Part shown: one piece after another, positions 35,513 to 44,807 of the stretch | How positions within the stretch are numbered: the first letter of the stretch is position 1 | Layout: the number at the start of each line of letters is the position of its first letter | Source of the DNA: Chitinophaga pinensis | GTDB taxonomy: Bacteria > Bacteroidota > Bacteroidia > Chitinophagales > Chitinophagaceae | Direction: 5' to 3' | DNA: 64,000 nt | Assembly (NCBI RefSeq): GCF_007896845.1 | Contig: NZ_VOHS01000003.1 | Location: 1 to 64,000 of the forward strand | Made by a program: the position numbers and the translations under genes | The notes under the pieces: generated by a model | What the model saw: only the letters and a program-made list of their open reading frames with translations | Database searches by the model: none | What the model was told of the DNA's origin: nothing

Positions 35513-35520
35513 TAACTTTG
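35513..35520 (+). promoter_or_regulatory. candidate -7 promoter element (TAACTTTG)
   Basis: TAACTTTG fits the Bacteroidota TAnnTTTG consensus, 124 bp upstream of the small membrane protein gene. A short hairpin (35453-35479) lies just upstream. No clear -33 TTTG box at the ideal distance. Confidence 0.4.
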
Positions 35521-35643
35521 CAGCGCTAAAGCCATGGCATTCTGTTTGCCCCCTAGTCAATAGGACATAACCAAAAGCAAAAAAACGGACAATTACGATC
35601 AATTAATTCGAGAAGATTAAACGGATCCCAAAACGTACCCTTT

Positions 35644-35862
35644 ATGAAGAGAATTGCATTCGCATTTGCGATCATCGGAACAATGCTTGCTGTTGTAGGA
35701 CAGTACGCTATTATTAATGACTGGAATCTTTTCTGGTTATTTCACACACTCGGTTTTATCGGCTATATACTGATTATCAGCGCAGCCGCGTATTTTTCTC
35801 TGTTAGGTATTCATCAGCTTTCAAGAGAAGAGAAAATGCGCATCCGCAATAAAAGCTTTTAA
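35644..35862 (+). CDS. small two-helix membrane protein
   Basis: A 72-residue protein with two hydrophobic segments (about 4-24 and 29-54; IAFAFAIIGTMLAVVGQY and LGFIGYILIISAAAYFSLLG) and a basic C-terminal tail (REEKMRIRNK). No family recognised. It is followed 33 bp later by a small soluble protein gene, and the two are probably co-transcribed. Confidence 0.7.
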   Translation: MKRIAFAFAIIGTMLAVVGQYAIINDWNLFWLFHTLGFIGYILIISAAAYFSLLGIHQLSREEKMRIRNKSF

Positions 35863-35894
35863 TAAGTATATCTTTACCTGCTAACTGAAGAATT

Positions 35895-36152
35895 ATGGAA
35901 GGAATGGATGAACCGTTTATACTCAAATTTGAATTTAAAGGGAAACCGCATATCCTGGAAATACATCCATGGATACAGCAATACAGGGTCTCTTTCAAAG
36001 TAGTCGTGGAAGGCCATGATATTACATTTGAAAGAGATGAAGAAGGTGAATACCGTGCTATCAGTGATGTTAATGTCAATGCTGGTAAACCGGTTGACAC
36101 TGAGTTGCTGCAGGAAATAGCACGTCGTATAGAAGAAGCGCTGAACGTTTAA
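35895..36152 (+). CDS. small hypothetical soluble protein
   Basis: An 85-residue acidic protein: beta-rich (FILKFEFKGKPHILEIHPW, YRVSFKVVVEGHDITFERD) with a C-terminal helix (ELLQEIARRIEEALNV). It has no export signal. The family is unknown to me. Its stop overlaps the stop of the convergent antiporter gene by 4 bases. Confidence 0.7.
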   Translation: MEGMDEPFILKFEFKGKPHILEIHPWIQQYRVSFKVVVEGHDITFERDEEGEYRAISDVNVNAGKPVDTELLQEIARRIEEALNV

Positions 36153-38023
36153 TCCTGATTTGCCTCATCAATGAGGGATTGTTCATCCCATCCCTGCGCT
36201 GTCGGGTTCCATCTGGTTACCCTGTCGTTGGACATCAGTTTTTCCAGTTCTTCAATCCTTTCTTTTACGGTATTGATGTACAGCTTTTTATCATTACGGA
36301 TAGCTGATAATCCCTTTAGTGCTTTTTCATCCTGCTTTCTGAACGTACTCACATTACGTTGTGCCTGATAGGCTCTTACTCCCAGCATTTGCAGGGCATC
36401 CGCGCCCATGCGGAGGGACGTATCCAGTGTTTCACGATAGATATGCAGTACTCCCAGATCCATGAGCTCATAGGTATCCGGGATATTTTCTGCTTTAACC
36501 AGCATCTGGAGATGCGGGAAATGTTTTCTTACCACTTTCACGACCTCCAGTGTCTGTTCCACCGTATCCATCGCTATAATGATCACCTTCGCATCTGCCG
36601 CACCGGCTGATGCCAGCAGGTCATGTCTGGAGGCATCTCCATAGTAAACTTTGATACCAAGATTGTGCAGTGCATCTACCCTGTCTGAATCAAGGTCGAG
36701 GATGGTAGCCTGTATGCCGTTGACGCGGAGGAAACGGCCTACTATATTACCAAAACGTCCAAAACCGGCAATAATCACAGGATGCTTTTCCTGAATTTCA
36801 TCCGCTTCGCGCGTATCATCGGGCGCTGTTTTGTTAAATCGTGGCTGAATTATACGTTCATGCAACAATAACAGTAAAGGCGTCAATGCCATACTTAAGG
36901 CCACAACAGCGGTCATAATACTGACTGTCTGCTGGGAAAGTATATTGTTTTGCTGTGTAAAGGATAACAGTACAAATGCAAATTCTCCCACCTGTGAAAG
37001 CGCCATGGCGAATAAGAGATTTTGCTCAATACTGATACGGAAAATTTTACCCAGTATAATTAATGTCAAAGCCTTAATCAGCATTAGCGCCGCTACAAGG
37101 CCAAGTATGACCCAGGGCATAGAAAGTACCAGCTTGAAGTCAATGGACGCTCCTACGGCCATAAAAAACAGTCCCAGCAGCAATCCTTTGAAGGGCTCTA
37201 TATCGCTTTCCAGTTCATGACGATATTCACTATTGGCCAATACAATGCCTCCCAGGAATGCACCTAACGCCGGACTCAGTCCGACGAGACTCATTAATAC
37301 TGATATAGAGACAACCAGCAACAGGGCAAAAGCGGTAAACAGTTCTCTTACACGGGCCCTTGCCACCACCCTTAATAAGGGACGCACGAGGTATCTTCCT
37401 GCCACTACAATCACCGTTACCGCGCCTAATACCATCAGGGTTTGTGCCCACGCAGGCAGATTATCCCGAAGGGTTTGTTCATGCGGCGTCGTATTTCCTG
37501 TGTCTGCACCCGCCAGTAAAGGGAAGATTGCCAGCATGGGGATCACTGCGATATCCTGAAACAACAATACGGAAAAGGCACTTTGTCCTGCTGCAGAAGA
37601 GAGTTGTCCCTTCTCTTTCAGACTTTGTAACACGATTGCCGTGGAAGATAACGACAAGGTCATACCTAACGCGAGTGATGCGTTTAAAGGTTGTCCGAGT
37701 AACATCGCCAATCCGGTGACAATAGCCGTAGTAATCAGCACCTGCAGACCACCCAGTCCCAATATAGGTGCCCGCATGTTCCACAATAAAGCAGGTTCCA
37801 GTTCAATGCCTATCAGAAAGAGCATCATCACTACACCAAACTCTGCGAAGTGCATAATATCCTGTCCTTCCTGCCCGATGAACCCCATCAGCGAAGGACC
37901 GATCACTATACCCGCCAGCAGATAACCCAATACAGAACCTAAGCCCAACTTTCTGGCAATGGGAATAAAGATCACCGCCGCCGCCAGATAAATCATTGCT
38001 ATAAAGAAGTAAGAATGCTCCAT
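36149..38023 (-). CDS. CPA2 family K+/H+ antiporter with RCK domain (KefB/KefC-like)
   Basis: The 624-residue protein has about 12 membrane helices (1-385; LGLGSVLGYLLAGIVIGPSL, FGVVMMLFLIGIELEP, LSLSSTAIVLQSL, ALSQVGEFAFVLLSF) and then a Rossmann RCK/TrkA-N domain (about 410-530; VIIAGFGRFGNIVGRFLRVNG, GIKVYYGDASRHDLL). Kef systems release K+ and acidify the cytoplasm to protect against electrophiles, gated by glutathione adducts. The Q-x-E of the exchanger and a GFGRFG nucleotide loop are present. It is directly preceded by a KefF/KefG-like flavoprotein gene (1-bp gap), a classic partner. Confidence 0.94.
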   Translation of the reverse strand: MEHSYFFIAMIYLAAAVIFIPIARKLGLGSVLGYLLAGIVIGPSLMGFIGQEGQDIMHFAEFGVVMMLFLIGIELEPALLWNMRAPILGLGGLQVLITTAIVTGLAMLLGQPLNASLALGMTLSLSSTAIVLQSLKEKGQLSSAAGQSAFSVLLFQDIAVIPMLAIFPLLAGADTGNTTPHEQTLRDNLPAWAQTLMVLGAVTVIVVAGRYLVRPLLRVVARARVRELFTAFALLLVVSISVLMSLVGLSPALGAFLGGIVLANSEYRHELESDIEPFKGLLLGLFFMAVGASIDFKLVLSMPWVILGLVAALMLIKALTLIILGKIFRISIEQNLLFAMALSQVGEFAFVLLSFTQQNNILSQQTVSIMTAVVALSMALTPLLLLLHERIIQPRFNKTAPDDTREADEIQEKHPVIIAGFGRFGNIVGRFLRVNGIQATILDLDSDRVDALHNLGIKVYYGDASRHDLLASAGAADAKVIIIAMDTVEQTLEVVKVVRKHFPHLQMLVKAENIPDTYELMDLGVLHIYRETLDTSLRMGADALQMLGVRAYQAQRNVSTFRKQDEKALKGLSAIRNDKKLYINTVKERIEELEKLMSNDRVTRWNPTAQGWDEQSLIDEANQD

Positions 38024-38024
38024 G

Positions 38025-38573
38025 TCATTGAAGTTTTAATTGTCCGTCCCTTAAATTTTCCAGCATTTGTCTGTAACTGATAGCAGCTTCGCTGATCTCC
38101 TGATGGCTTAACTTATGTGTGCCATAGACCACAAAAGGATCAAGGTATTGCATGTTACAGAGCGCCGCCGTTTGTCTGAAAGGCAACAGGAAATCATTCA
38201 CCGGATGTCTGTGCCAGCCTTCTTTATGATAGGCTGCCTCCTGAGAACCGGTACTAACAATGCTACCCGCTATTTTACCCCTCAATGCGTTGCCTGTACG
38301 GCCATAAGCCCAGCCATGTTCCAGTACAAGATCCATCCATTGTTTGATCATTGCCGGAGCACTATACCAGTAGAACGGGTGTTGAAACAGAATAATATCA
38401 TGTTGTAAGAGCAGCGATTGTTCGTGTCTTACGTCTATATTAAGGTCCGGATATATTTCATAAAGATCATGCAGCGTAACTCCCTGCATACCCCGGATGG
38501 CACGCACCAGTTGTGCATGTACCCTTGATTTCTCTAATGCAGGATGTGCAAATAAGATCAGAATTTTGGCCAT
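38025..38573 (-). CDS. KefF/KefG-like NAD(P)H quinone oxidoreductase
   Basis: The 182-residue flavodoxin-fold protein shows ILILFAHPALEKSRVHAQL, DLYEIYPDLNIDV, DIILFQHPFYWYSAPAMIKQW and a glycine-rich GSIVSTGSQEAAYH. These match the ancillary subunits of Kef antiporters, which are required for full transport activity and may detect redox state. The gene stop lies 1 base before the start of the antiporter gene on the same strand, strongly indicating co-translation. Confidence 0.93.
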   Translation of the reverse strand: MAKILILFAHPALEKSRVHAQLVRAIRGMQGVTLHDLYEIYPDLNIDVRHEQSLLLQHDIILFQHPFYWYSAPAMIKQWMDLVLEHGWAYGRTGNALRGKIAGSIVSTGSQEAAYHKEGWHRHPVNDFLLPFRQTAALCNMQYLDPFVVYGTHKLSHQEISEAAISYRQMLENLRDGQLKLQ

Positions 38574-38612
38574 AGATCAATTTATAGGTCGTTGGTTTTA
38601 CTGACTGACAGA

Positions 38613-40457
38613 TCAGGAATACTCCTGTAATAATAGTCTGTACTGATTAAGGATGCCCGATTTTGAGACAAAGCCTACCAGTTTGTTGCCATCAAGTACC
38701 GGCAGATTCCATGTATGTACTTCTTCAAATTTATTAATTACATCAGCGACATTTTCCTGTAACTGGACAGTTACAGGCGGTGGTTTCATAAACTGACTGA
38801 CGGTCGTGATATCGTAAAGGGAAGCATTAAACATGATCGGACGGATATCATCCAGTGTGATCATGCCATCCAGTCCACCTTGTTCATTCACAACACCGAT
38901 CATATTGCGATGTCCTTCTTTAATCAGATCAATAAGCGCTCTTAGTTTCTGATCAGCTGTAATAGTCTGTACGTCTTTTTCTAACAGAGTTTCCAGTTTT
39001 AAAAGAGAAAGTATATTTCTGTCATGTGCTTTGGTGAAGATCTTTCCTTCTTCCGCCAGATGTTTCAATTCGGGAGAAATCGGCGAAAACCATTTGGCCA
39101 TTACGAAGGATATGGTAGATACAATCATTAACGGAATGAACAGATCATATCCAAAACTAGATTCTGCGATGAGGAAAATAGCCGTCAGCGGTGCATACAT
39201 TACACCGCTCATTACACCAGCCATACCGACAAGAACCAGGTTGGCAAACGGAACATCCTGGAATCCGAAATTAGTACACAGCAGGGCGAAGAAATAGCCG
39301 AGGAAGCCACCTGCAAACAGGGACGGTGCAAAATTACCACCATTTCCTCCACCTTGAATGGTAAAGCTGGTAGCAAATACTTTCAGCAGACAGGTGAAGC
39401 CGGTGAATGCCAGCAATATCCAGCTTTTTTCGGGCAGATACCGGAAGAAACTGTTTTGAATGATCTGTTCTGAGAAGCCACCAGTGAGGAGTTTGAGACT
39501 GGAATAACCTTCACCGAACAAGGGTGGCATCAGCACACAAAGTACGGATACGATCACACCTCCCAGTATTGCTTTGCGAAGCGCAGGCCATTTCAATTTA
39601 GCCATGAAATGCTCGACGTGTTGTGACACTACGATGTAATAGCGGGCATATAGTGCAGATAACAAACCCAATGCGATATAGAATGGAACATTATGATAGT
39701 TAAAAGGCTGTCTGGTCTCAAAGTGAAATAACACCTCTTCCTGAAGAATGACCTTGGATAACAAACTACCACATATTGCCGCCAGTATCAATGGGATGAA
39801 ATCTGAAAATACAACGCCGGTAAGTAATATCTCAAATGCAAACATTACCCCTGCTATCGGGGCATTGAAAGACGCAGCTATACCGGCAGTGGCACCAGCT
39901 GCGAGTAACAGCGTCCTTTCCTTATATCCTAGATTATAATTCGTTGCATAGTTACTGCCAATGGCCGCTCCGGTAACGGCGATAGGACTTTCCAATCCGG
40001 CAGAGCCACCCAGTCCCACAGTAATAGCACTTTGTAGTATCTGGGAATACATTTTTACCGGTGGGATCTTGCTGGAATTCTGTGCTATTTCATGTAGAAT
40101 AAGTCCGATTCCTTTCCGGGATTGTCCTTTAAATACCCAGATGACCAATATAGTGGTCAGTACAATCCCCAGAAACGGAAATAAGGCATAAAATATAACC
40201 TGCGTGCTAAAATGCACTTTGTAGGTAATAAAGTAGTGGATATAATGTACCAATACTTTAAGGATGACACCGGCCATACCGGCTACCAGTCCTACAAGAA
40301 TACCTGAGAGGATCAGGAACTGGCTTCTGCTTAAAACTTTGTGCAGCCAGTGAATAATAATTTCGTAACTCCTTACTTTCCTTAAGCTGTAACGTTCAAA
40401 ATCCCGTTTAAACCTGAAAAATGAGTGATAACGTCTGATTGTTTTGATTTGGCTCAT
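38613..40457 (-). CDS. CLC family chloride channel/antiporter with CBS pair
   Basis: The 614-residue protein has a CLC membrane domain (about 45-470; GGSAGLESPIAV, with gating glutamate at about 156, and GGGNGGNFAPSLFAGG) and two C-terminal CBS domains (about 495-610; DLIKEGHRNMIGVVNEQGGLDG, MKPPPVTVQ and NLPVLDGNKLVGFVSKSG). CLC proteins exchange Cl- for H+ or conduct Cl-, and CBS pairs bind adenine nucleotides to regulate them. It is 40 bp upstream of the KefF/KefC pair in the same direction, so an ion-homeostasis operon is likely. Confidence 0.94.
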   Translation of the reverse strand: MSQIKTIRRYHSFFRFKRDFERYSLRKVRSYEIIIHWLHKVLSRSQFLILSGILVGLVAGMAGVILKVLVHYIHYFITYKVHFSTQVIFYALFPFLGIVLTTILVIWVFKGQSRKGIGLILHEIAQNSSKIPPVKMYSQILQSAITVGLGGSAGLESPIAVTGAAIGSNYATNYNLGYKERTLLLAAGATAGIAASFNAPIAGVMFAFEILLTGVVFSDFIPLILAAICGSLLSKVILQEEVLFHFETRQPFNYHNVPFYIALGLLSALYARYYIVVSQHVEHFMAKLKWPALRKAILGGVIVSVLCVLMPPLFGEGYSSLKLLTGGFSEQIIQNSFFRYLPEKSWILLAFTGFTCLLKVFATSFTIQGGGNGGNFAPSLFAGGFLGYFFALLCTNFGFQDVPFANLVLVGMAGVMSGVMYAPLTAIFLIAESSFGYDLFIPLMIVSTISFVMAKWFSPISPELKHLAEEGKIFTKAHDRNILSLLKLETLLEKDVQTITADQKLRALIDLIKEGHRNMIGVVNEQGGLDGMITLDDIRPIMFNASLYDITTVSQFMKPPPVTVQLQENVADVINKFEEVHTWNLPVLDGNKLVGFVSKSGILNQYRLLLQEYS

Positions 40458-40475
40458 GGCAAATGCGTTCTAGTG

Positions 40476-41384
40476 TCATAATTCAATCAATGCATAAACC
40501 TTGTCATTCATATACTTACCACCGGGGTGGCGAGCCGTGTAGTCAAGGTTTATCCAATATTCGCCTTTCATTTCGTGGTAGTGGATTTCTTTTACCGGTG
40601 GATGGGGAAATAATGTGACGATAGCTTGTTTGATGATCTCGAAATCTTCTTTGCTCCCGCAATAAAGCTCCGGATAAGCATGGCCCTGTATCAGTACAAT
40701 ACGGCAGCGGGCACCGATGGATTGCATACAGGAGGCCATCAGAATAGAATGGTCGTCACAGTCCCCTCCCAGCCCGTTCTGGATGGTTTCCATAGGTGTT
40801 GCAAAGTATTCATCACGATGCGTGTCCGGCACATATTTAAAATGCCGGTTCAGATAATGGAATAATGCCAGGTAGCGTGAGATTTTTCCATACTTGGGAA
40901 AGTATTCATCAAAATCTTCGAGTGAGTGCGCCACGGAGAAGTTTCTTACAATAGAATCTTTATAGTTCACCTTATCTCTGATACCGCGTACGGTTTTATC
41001 CCGATAGGTTTCTACCTTTCTTGGGTACAGACTAAGGATGTCGAATTGTTTATTATTCTTGGCTCCCCAGTTTCCCTGTACCATCCCTTTATAGTCATTC
41101 AACACATTGTTGAACGAATAATTGTCATTAAAATAGTTGATGGAAAGTATGGTGCATACCAGAAAAAAAGCCGGGATGATCAATGGTCTGAATACCCAAA
41201 GTAACAGACGGGTAAATAGAAAGGTGAGCAGTACTGCGACAGCCATATCCATGTGCCAGCCGTTCAGGACCAGAGGTGGAATATAGCGGTTCAGATATGG
41301 TGCTAATGGTATAATAGTAAGCAGGCTCAGTAAATTGAGCAGCAATCGTTGGAATGTAGTGTATTTGCTTTCATCAATAGCCAT
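40476..41384 (-). CDS. transglutaminase-like membrane protein
   Basis: From the ATG at 41382-41384 the protein has 302 residues; a TTG four codons upstream is the only longer start. It has three N-terminal hydrophobic segments (about 15-85) and a transglutaminase-like C-terminal domain with the catalytic triad plausible as Cys209 (GLGGDCDDHSILM), His235 (QGHAYPEL) and Asp281 (WINLDYT). Such proteins may be peptidases or structural. It lies 19 bp upstream of the CLC gene in the same orientation. Its function relative to the ion transporters is unknown. Confidence 0.82.
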   Translation of the reverse strand: MAIDESKYTTFQRLLLNLLSLLTIIPLAPYLNRYIPPLVLNGWHMDMAVAVLLTFLFTRLLLWVFRPLIIPAFFLVCTILSINYFNDNYSFNNVLNDYKGMVQGNWGAKNNKQFDILSLYPRKVETYRDKTVRGIRDKVNYKDSIVRNFSVAHSLEDFDEYFPKYGKISRYLALFHYLNRHFKYVPDTHRDEYFATPMETIQNGLGGDCDDHSILMASCMQSIGARCRIVLIQGHAYPELYCGSKEDFEIIKQAIVTLFPHPPVKEIHYHEMKGEYWINLDYTARHPGGKYMNDKVYALIEL

Positions 41385-41492
41385 TATGGTATGCAATAAC
41401 GCAAAATTATGCCAGAAGACTTGTAAAAATTTGCAAATACGGACGAAAATGGCCGGTTTATTCCGGAATTTGTGTCTTTAATACATTGATAA

Positions 41493-44132
41493 TTAATTAA
41501 TTGTTTTGGCCGCCGCTGTCAGTATCCTGTCAAAGTGCTTAAATGAGGTACTTTTATTGATCAGTGACATTTGTTGTTGAGCCTGATGATATTGTTTTTC
41601 AAAACGGGCTTGCGGATACATCTTACTAAGCAGTTTATAGCCGGTTAGCAATAGCAGCTTGAAATCCATTTTTTGCGAGATTTCAATAGCAGTTTCTGCT
41701 GTGCGAATGGCCCTGTTCAATTCATTCTCCTCATAATATACTTCTGCCATGATCAGTTTTTGCAGTACTTCAATATGGCGTCCATTGGTGAAGTCGAAGG
41801 AGTAATTGCGAATCAGCTTATCAGTATGCTGACATATTTTGCTGGCCATGCTCAGGTTGTTGAGCCCAAGCTGAGCATATGCCTGCCAGCATAATAATGA
41901 CAATCTTAACGGATTAGTGCGTTGAAAGGCCAGAGATGGATAACATTCAAATATTCTTTTGGTATAATTGAACATATGAGAATAGTCGGCCAGCATGGCA
42001 AAGGCTAACCCATTCATACGGAATACCATTTCCTGCGCGACAGTCGGCGCGTGACGCGTACTGCCGGTCAGGTAACGGGGATAGTTATATATTTTGTCTT
42101 TAATGCTCTCGTTGATGATGCCGAATTTCATGTATTCGTAGATAAAGAGATAGAGGTCATAGGGAGACACCCATATTTCATCATCTATTGTATCTCGCGA
42201 AATCAGCTTTTTGATGCTGTTCAGTTCCGTTTCACAATGCTCTGCGTCCAGCTGGAGTATGGACATGGTGAATAGGATACTGCGGATTTTCAGTTTATCT
42301 TCTGCTACTTCTGAGAGGTCAAGAAGAGCGGTCAGCACGCGTTTTTTACCAAAATGCAGGAAGTTATCATTAATAATACGGCTCAGCGGATTTTTGCGGA
42401 AGTATCCTTGTGGGAATACGGCGTTGAGTTGCATCTGTTTTTCGCCTTCATGTTGATAGTGAACGGCCAGGTATTCCAGCAGGTAGGACTTTTCCATCGT
42501 ACTCAGCGGTAGATAGAATATTTTATGAATCCCTTCCAGTTGTCCATTATTAATAGCATATCGCACGATCCATTTGAATACACCTACTCTATAAGAAGAT
42601 GCAGGTAGTTGTCGGGTGATCTTTTGCAGCATGTTATCCTCGATCACGTCATTGGCGTGTTTAATATAATGCATGGCGGCAAAATATTCCAGCAGGAACT
42701 GATGGGCAAACCGCACTTTCACGAGGAACATGACTTCCTGACTGAGGTTTTCTTCTACCAGTATATTATCGGCAAGCAACTCTTTATAGGCAGGGAAGAG
42801 GTCTGCGTTTTTGTTGAGCAGCAGATTTTTATCTGTATACTGTCCTGCTTTACCCAGATCCAGCAACCATAAGAGTTTTTCTATGATCTTGACCTTGAAG
42901 GTATTAGTAGGCGAATTGAATACCTTGATCTGGACAAATTTGGAGATCATCTCAAAAAGACTGAGATGTTCATTAACAAACGTTTGTCCGGGGCCGGTAT
43001 TTAGCTGGCAGAACAACTGCAGATAATAAGGGTATCGCAATTTTTGCAGAAACCCTTCACTAAAAGTGCGTACGGTAGCGGGGTCAATCCGGTGGTTATA
43101 TAATACGGACTTGACTTCCTGTTCTGTGAGATAAGGCACATTGATACTGGTTTCTTCGTCCATTTCGGGGCCGAGGTACCAATATCTGCGGAAGGCAGGG
43201 TATTGTAATGAATGCTGGAAGATATCTGACCATGTGCTGCTGCGGATGGACAGGATCACTTTTACCCAGGGGAACAGATCGTTTGAATAAACGAATTCCT
43301 CGAGTTTGGTATATAGCAGCTTCAGTTTATCGCCTGCTACTGCGATTTCATCGAATCCATCAATAATTAAGATGAGCCGTCCACGTATTTTATCAAAATG
43401 ACTGGCGAAATACTCGCGGAAGTTCTCTCCTGTACCGAGGTTCAGCTGATTATCCAGCCAGGTGGCAAGAGAGAATCCTCTTAACAGGAGGCTACCGGCG
43501 GCGTGTGCATGAATAAACCAGCAGATATCCTTTTTATACTTGGCGTCTTTGCTGAACCAGAAGTGTTCTGCCATATGTACGAGGGTGACTGATTTCCCCC
43601 AGCCGGAGGGAGCGATCAGCGCGGTGGCTGCATAGTCACTTTCCAAAAAACGTTCAATATGAGCAAAGCAGGATGGTCTTGGGACAGTCAATGCGAAGGG
43701 AATACCAGATCTGTTTTTCAGCGTAAGGATGGTATAATGCGAGATGGTAACGGCCTTATTTTTCAGGTCCAGCCACTTGCTGTCGTTCAGTTCATTACCA
43801 TCAGTCTGCACATAGTGCTGGGCCTGAAAATCATCCCAGTCCCGGTAATTACAATATTGCGCTAAGGTATTTAGCGTATAACGTGAAAAACTATGCTTGG
43901 TCGTTGCAAAACCGAATACCCTTTTAAGAGTGGTCTCGCTGACGGCCTTGGTAGTTTCATCCCTAATGAGATCAGAGAGTCTTTTGCAATCGCTGGGCGT
44001 AATAGTGTCAGCGCCGAACTTTCTTGATACTTCATTTTGCAGAGTTATGATAAAGTCATAGGAGAGATCTATCATATGGGGACAAGAAAATGGATTTTGA
44101 GTAAATGGATTTCGGTTCTCGAAAGTAAACAT
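41493..44132 (-). CDS. STAND/NACHT-type P-loop ATPase with helical C-terminus
   Basis: The 879-residue protein (a second ATG at 44075 would remove 19 residues) has an N-terminal small helical domain of HTH type (about 20-105; SETTLKRVFGFA, YTLNTLAQYCNYRDWDDF), a NACHT-like ATPase (about 150-420) with Walker A APSGWGKS (174-181) and Walker B LILIIDGFDE (253-262), and a long TPR-like helical C-terminal part. STAND ATPases are switches that assemble after sensing a ligand; many act in immunity or signalling. There is no toxin or nuclease domain here. It is a stand-alone gene divergent from the giant adhesin at 44808. Confidence 0.85.
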   Translation of the reverse strand: MFTFENRNPFTQNPFSCPHMIDLSYDFIITLQNEVSRKFGADTITPSDCKRLSDLIRDETTKAVSETTLKRVFGFATTKHSFSRYTLNTLAQYCNYRDWDDFQAQHYVQTDGNELNDSKWLDLKNKAVTISHYTILTLKNRSGIPFALTVPRPSCFAHIERFLESDYAATALIAPSGWGKSVTLVHMAEHFWFSKDAKYKKDICWFIHAHAAGSLLLRGFSLATWLDNQLNLGTGENFREYFASHFDKIRGRLILIIDGFDEIAVAGDKLKLLYTKLEEFVYSNDLFPWVKVILSIRSSTWSDIFQHSLQYPAFRRYWYLGPEMDEETSINVPYLTEQEVKSVLYNHRIDPATVRTFSEGFLQKLRYPYYLQLFCQLNTGPGQTFVNEHLSLFEMISKFVQIKVFNSPTNTFKVKIIEKLLWLLDLGKAGQYTDKNLLLNKNADLFPAYKELLADNILVEENLSQEVMFLVKVRFAHQFLLEYFAAMHYIKHANDVIEDNMLQKITRQLPASSYRVGVFKWIVRYAINNGQLEGIHKIFYLPLSTMEKSYLLEYLAVHYQHEGEKQMQLNAVFPQGYFRKNPLSRIINDNFLHFGKKRVLTALLDLSEVAEDKLKIRSILFTMSILQLDAEHCETELNSIKKLISRDTIDDEIWVSPYDLYLFIYEYMKFGIINESIKDKIYNYPRYLTGSTRHAPTVAQEMVFRMNGLAFAMLADYSHMFNYTKRIFECYPSLAFQRTNPLRLSLLCWQAYAQLGLNNLSMASKICQHTDKLIRNYSFDFTNGRHIEVLQKLIMAEVYYEENELNRAIRTAETAIEISQKMDFKLLLLTGYKLLSKMYPQARFEKQYHQAQQQMSLINKSTSFKHFDRILTAAAKTIN

Positions 44133-44807
44133 ACGTATCCATTTTTAGTTCAGATTTATTTGTGTGAAAAATGGATGAAATGAACAAAATGAATTAGAAT
44201 GAACGCAATATGATATGTGCTGATAATTAATTAACTATCTGAAAATTAACTATTTCTGGCATGGCTCGCCAAAATGGATATAGGAATTATCAGTTGGAAA
44301 TATTCTTTTCGATTGATTAGCACTGCTTACCTATTTATGGGCTCAGGTAGGAAGGACTACCCCGGTAAAAATAATGAGTAGTCATAACAGGCAATTTTTT
44401 GCCGGACCTATCGTTTGATAATGAACTTCTTTCCCATCTGATAACCCCCTTATTATAGTAATATTTTCAATTACTGGAAGCTGTTGAATAAAAATGAACG
44501 TTCATAAATCAATGAATGAACGAAATGAACAGATTTTTCTATACTGAATAAAAAGAACCTCCTTTAAATCGTAGCCCCTACATACTTTCGCTTTGTTGTT
44601 TTACATTTTTTTAACAAAAACAACTGTATAAGGACCACCTACGTGTTTCATGTATTTGTTAAATCAGCCTTGGTAGCTCCCTTATCTTATCCCCAAGTTT
44701 CATAGCCTGCCTATAAAGAGTTTAATGACCAGAATCCGTGGTACGAGAAATTGTATTTCAAACTGTGAAAAACATACACGCTTTATAACCCGAACCAATT
44801 GATTGCT
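44133..44807. other. divergent intergenic region with AATGAAC repeats
   Basis: About 675 bp between the STAND gene and the giant adhesin. AATGAAC words cluster at 44174-44205 and 44492-44530, the latter including the palindrome TGAACGTTCA. No ORF is seen. They may be regulator sites for either gene. Confidence 0.5.
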
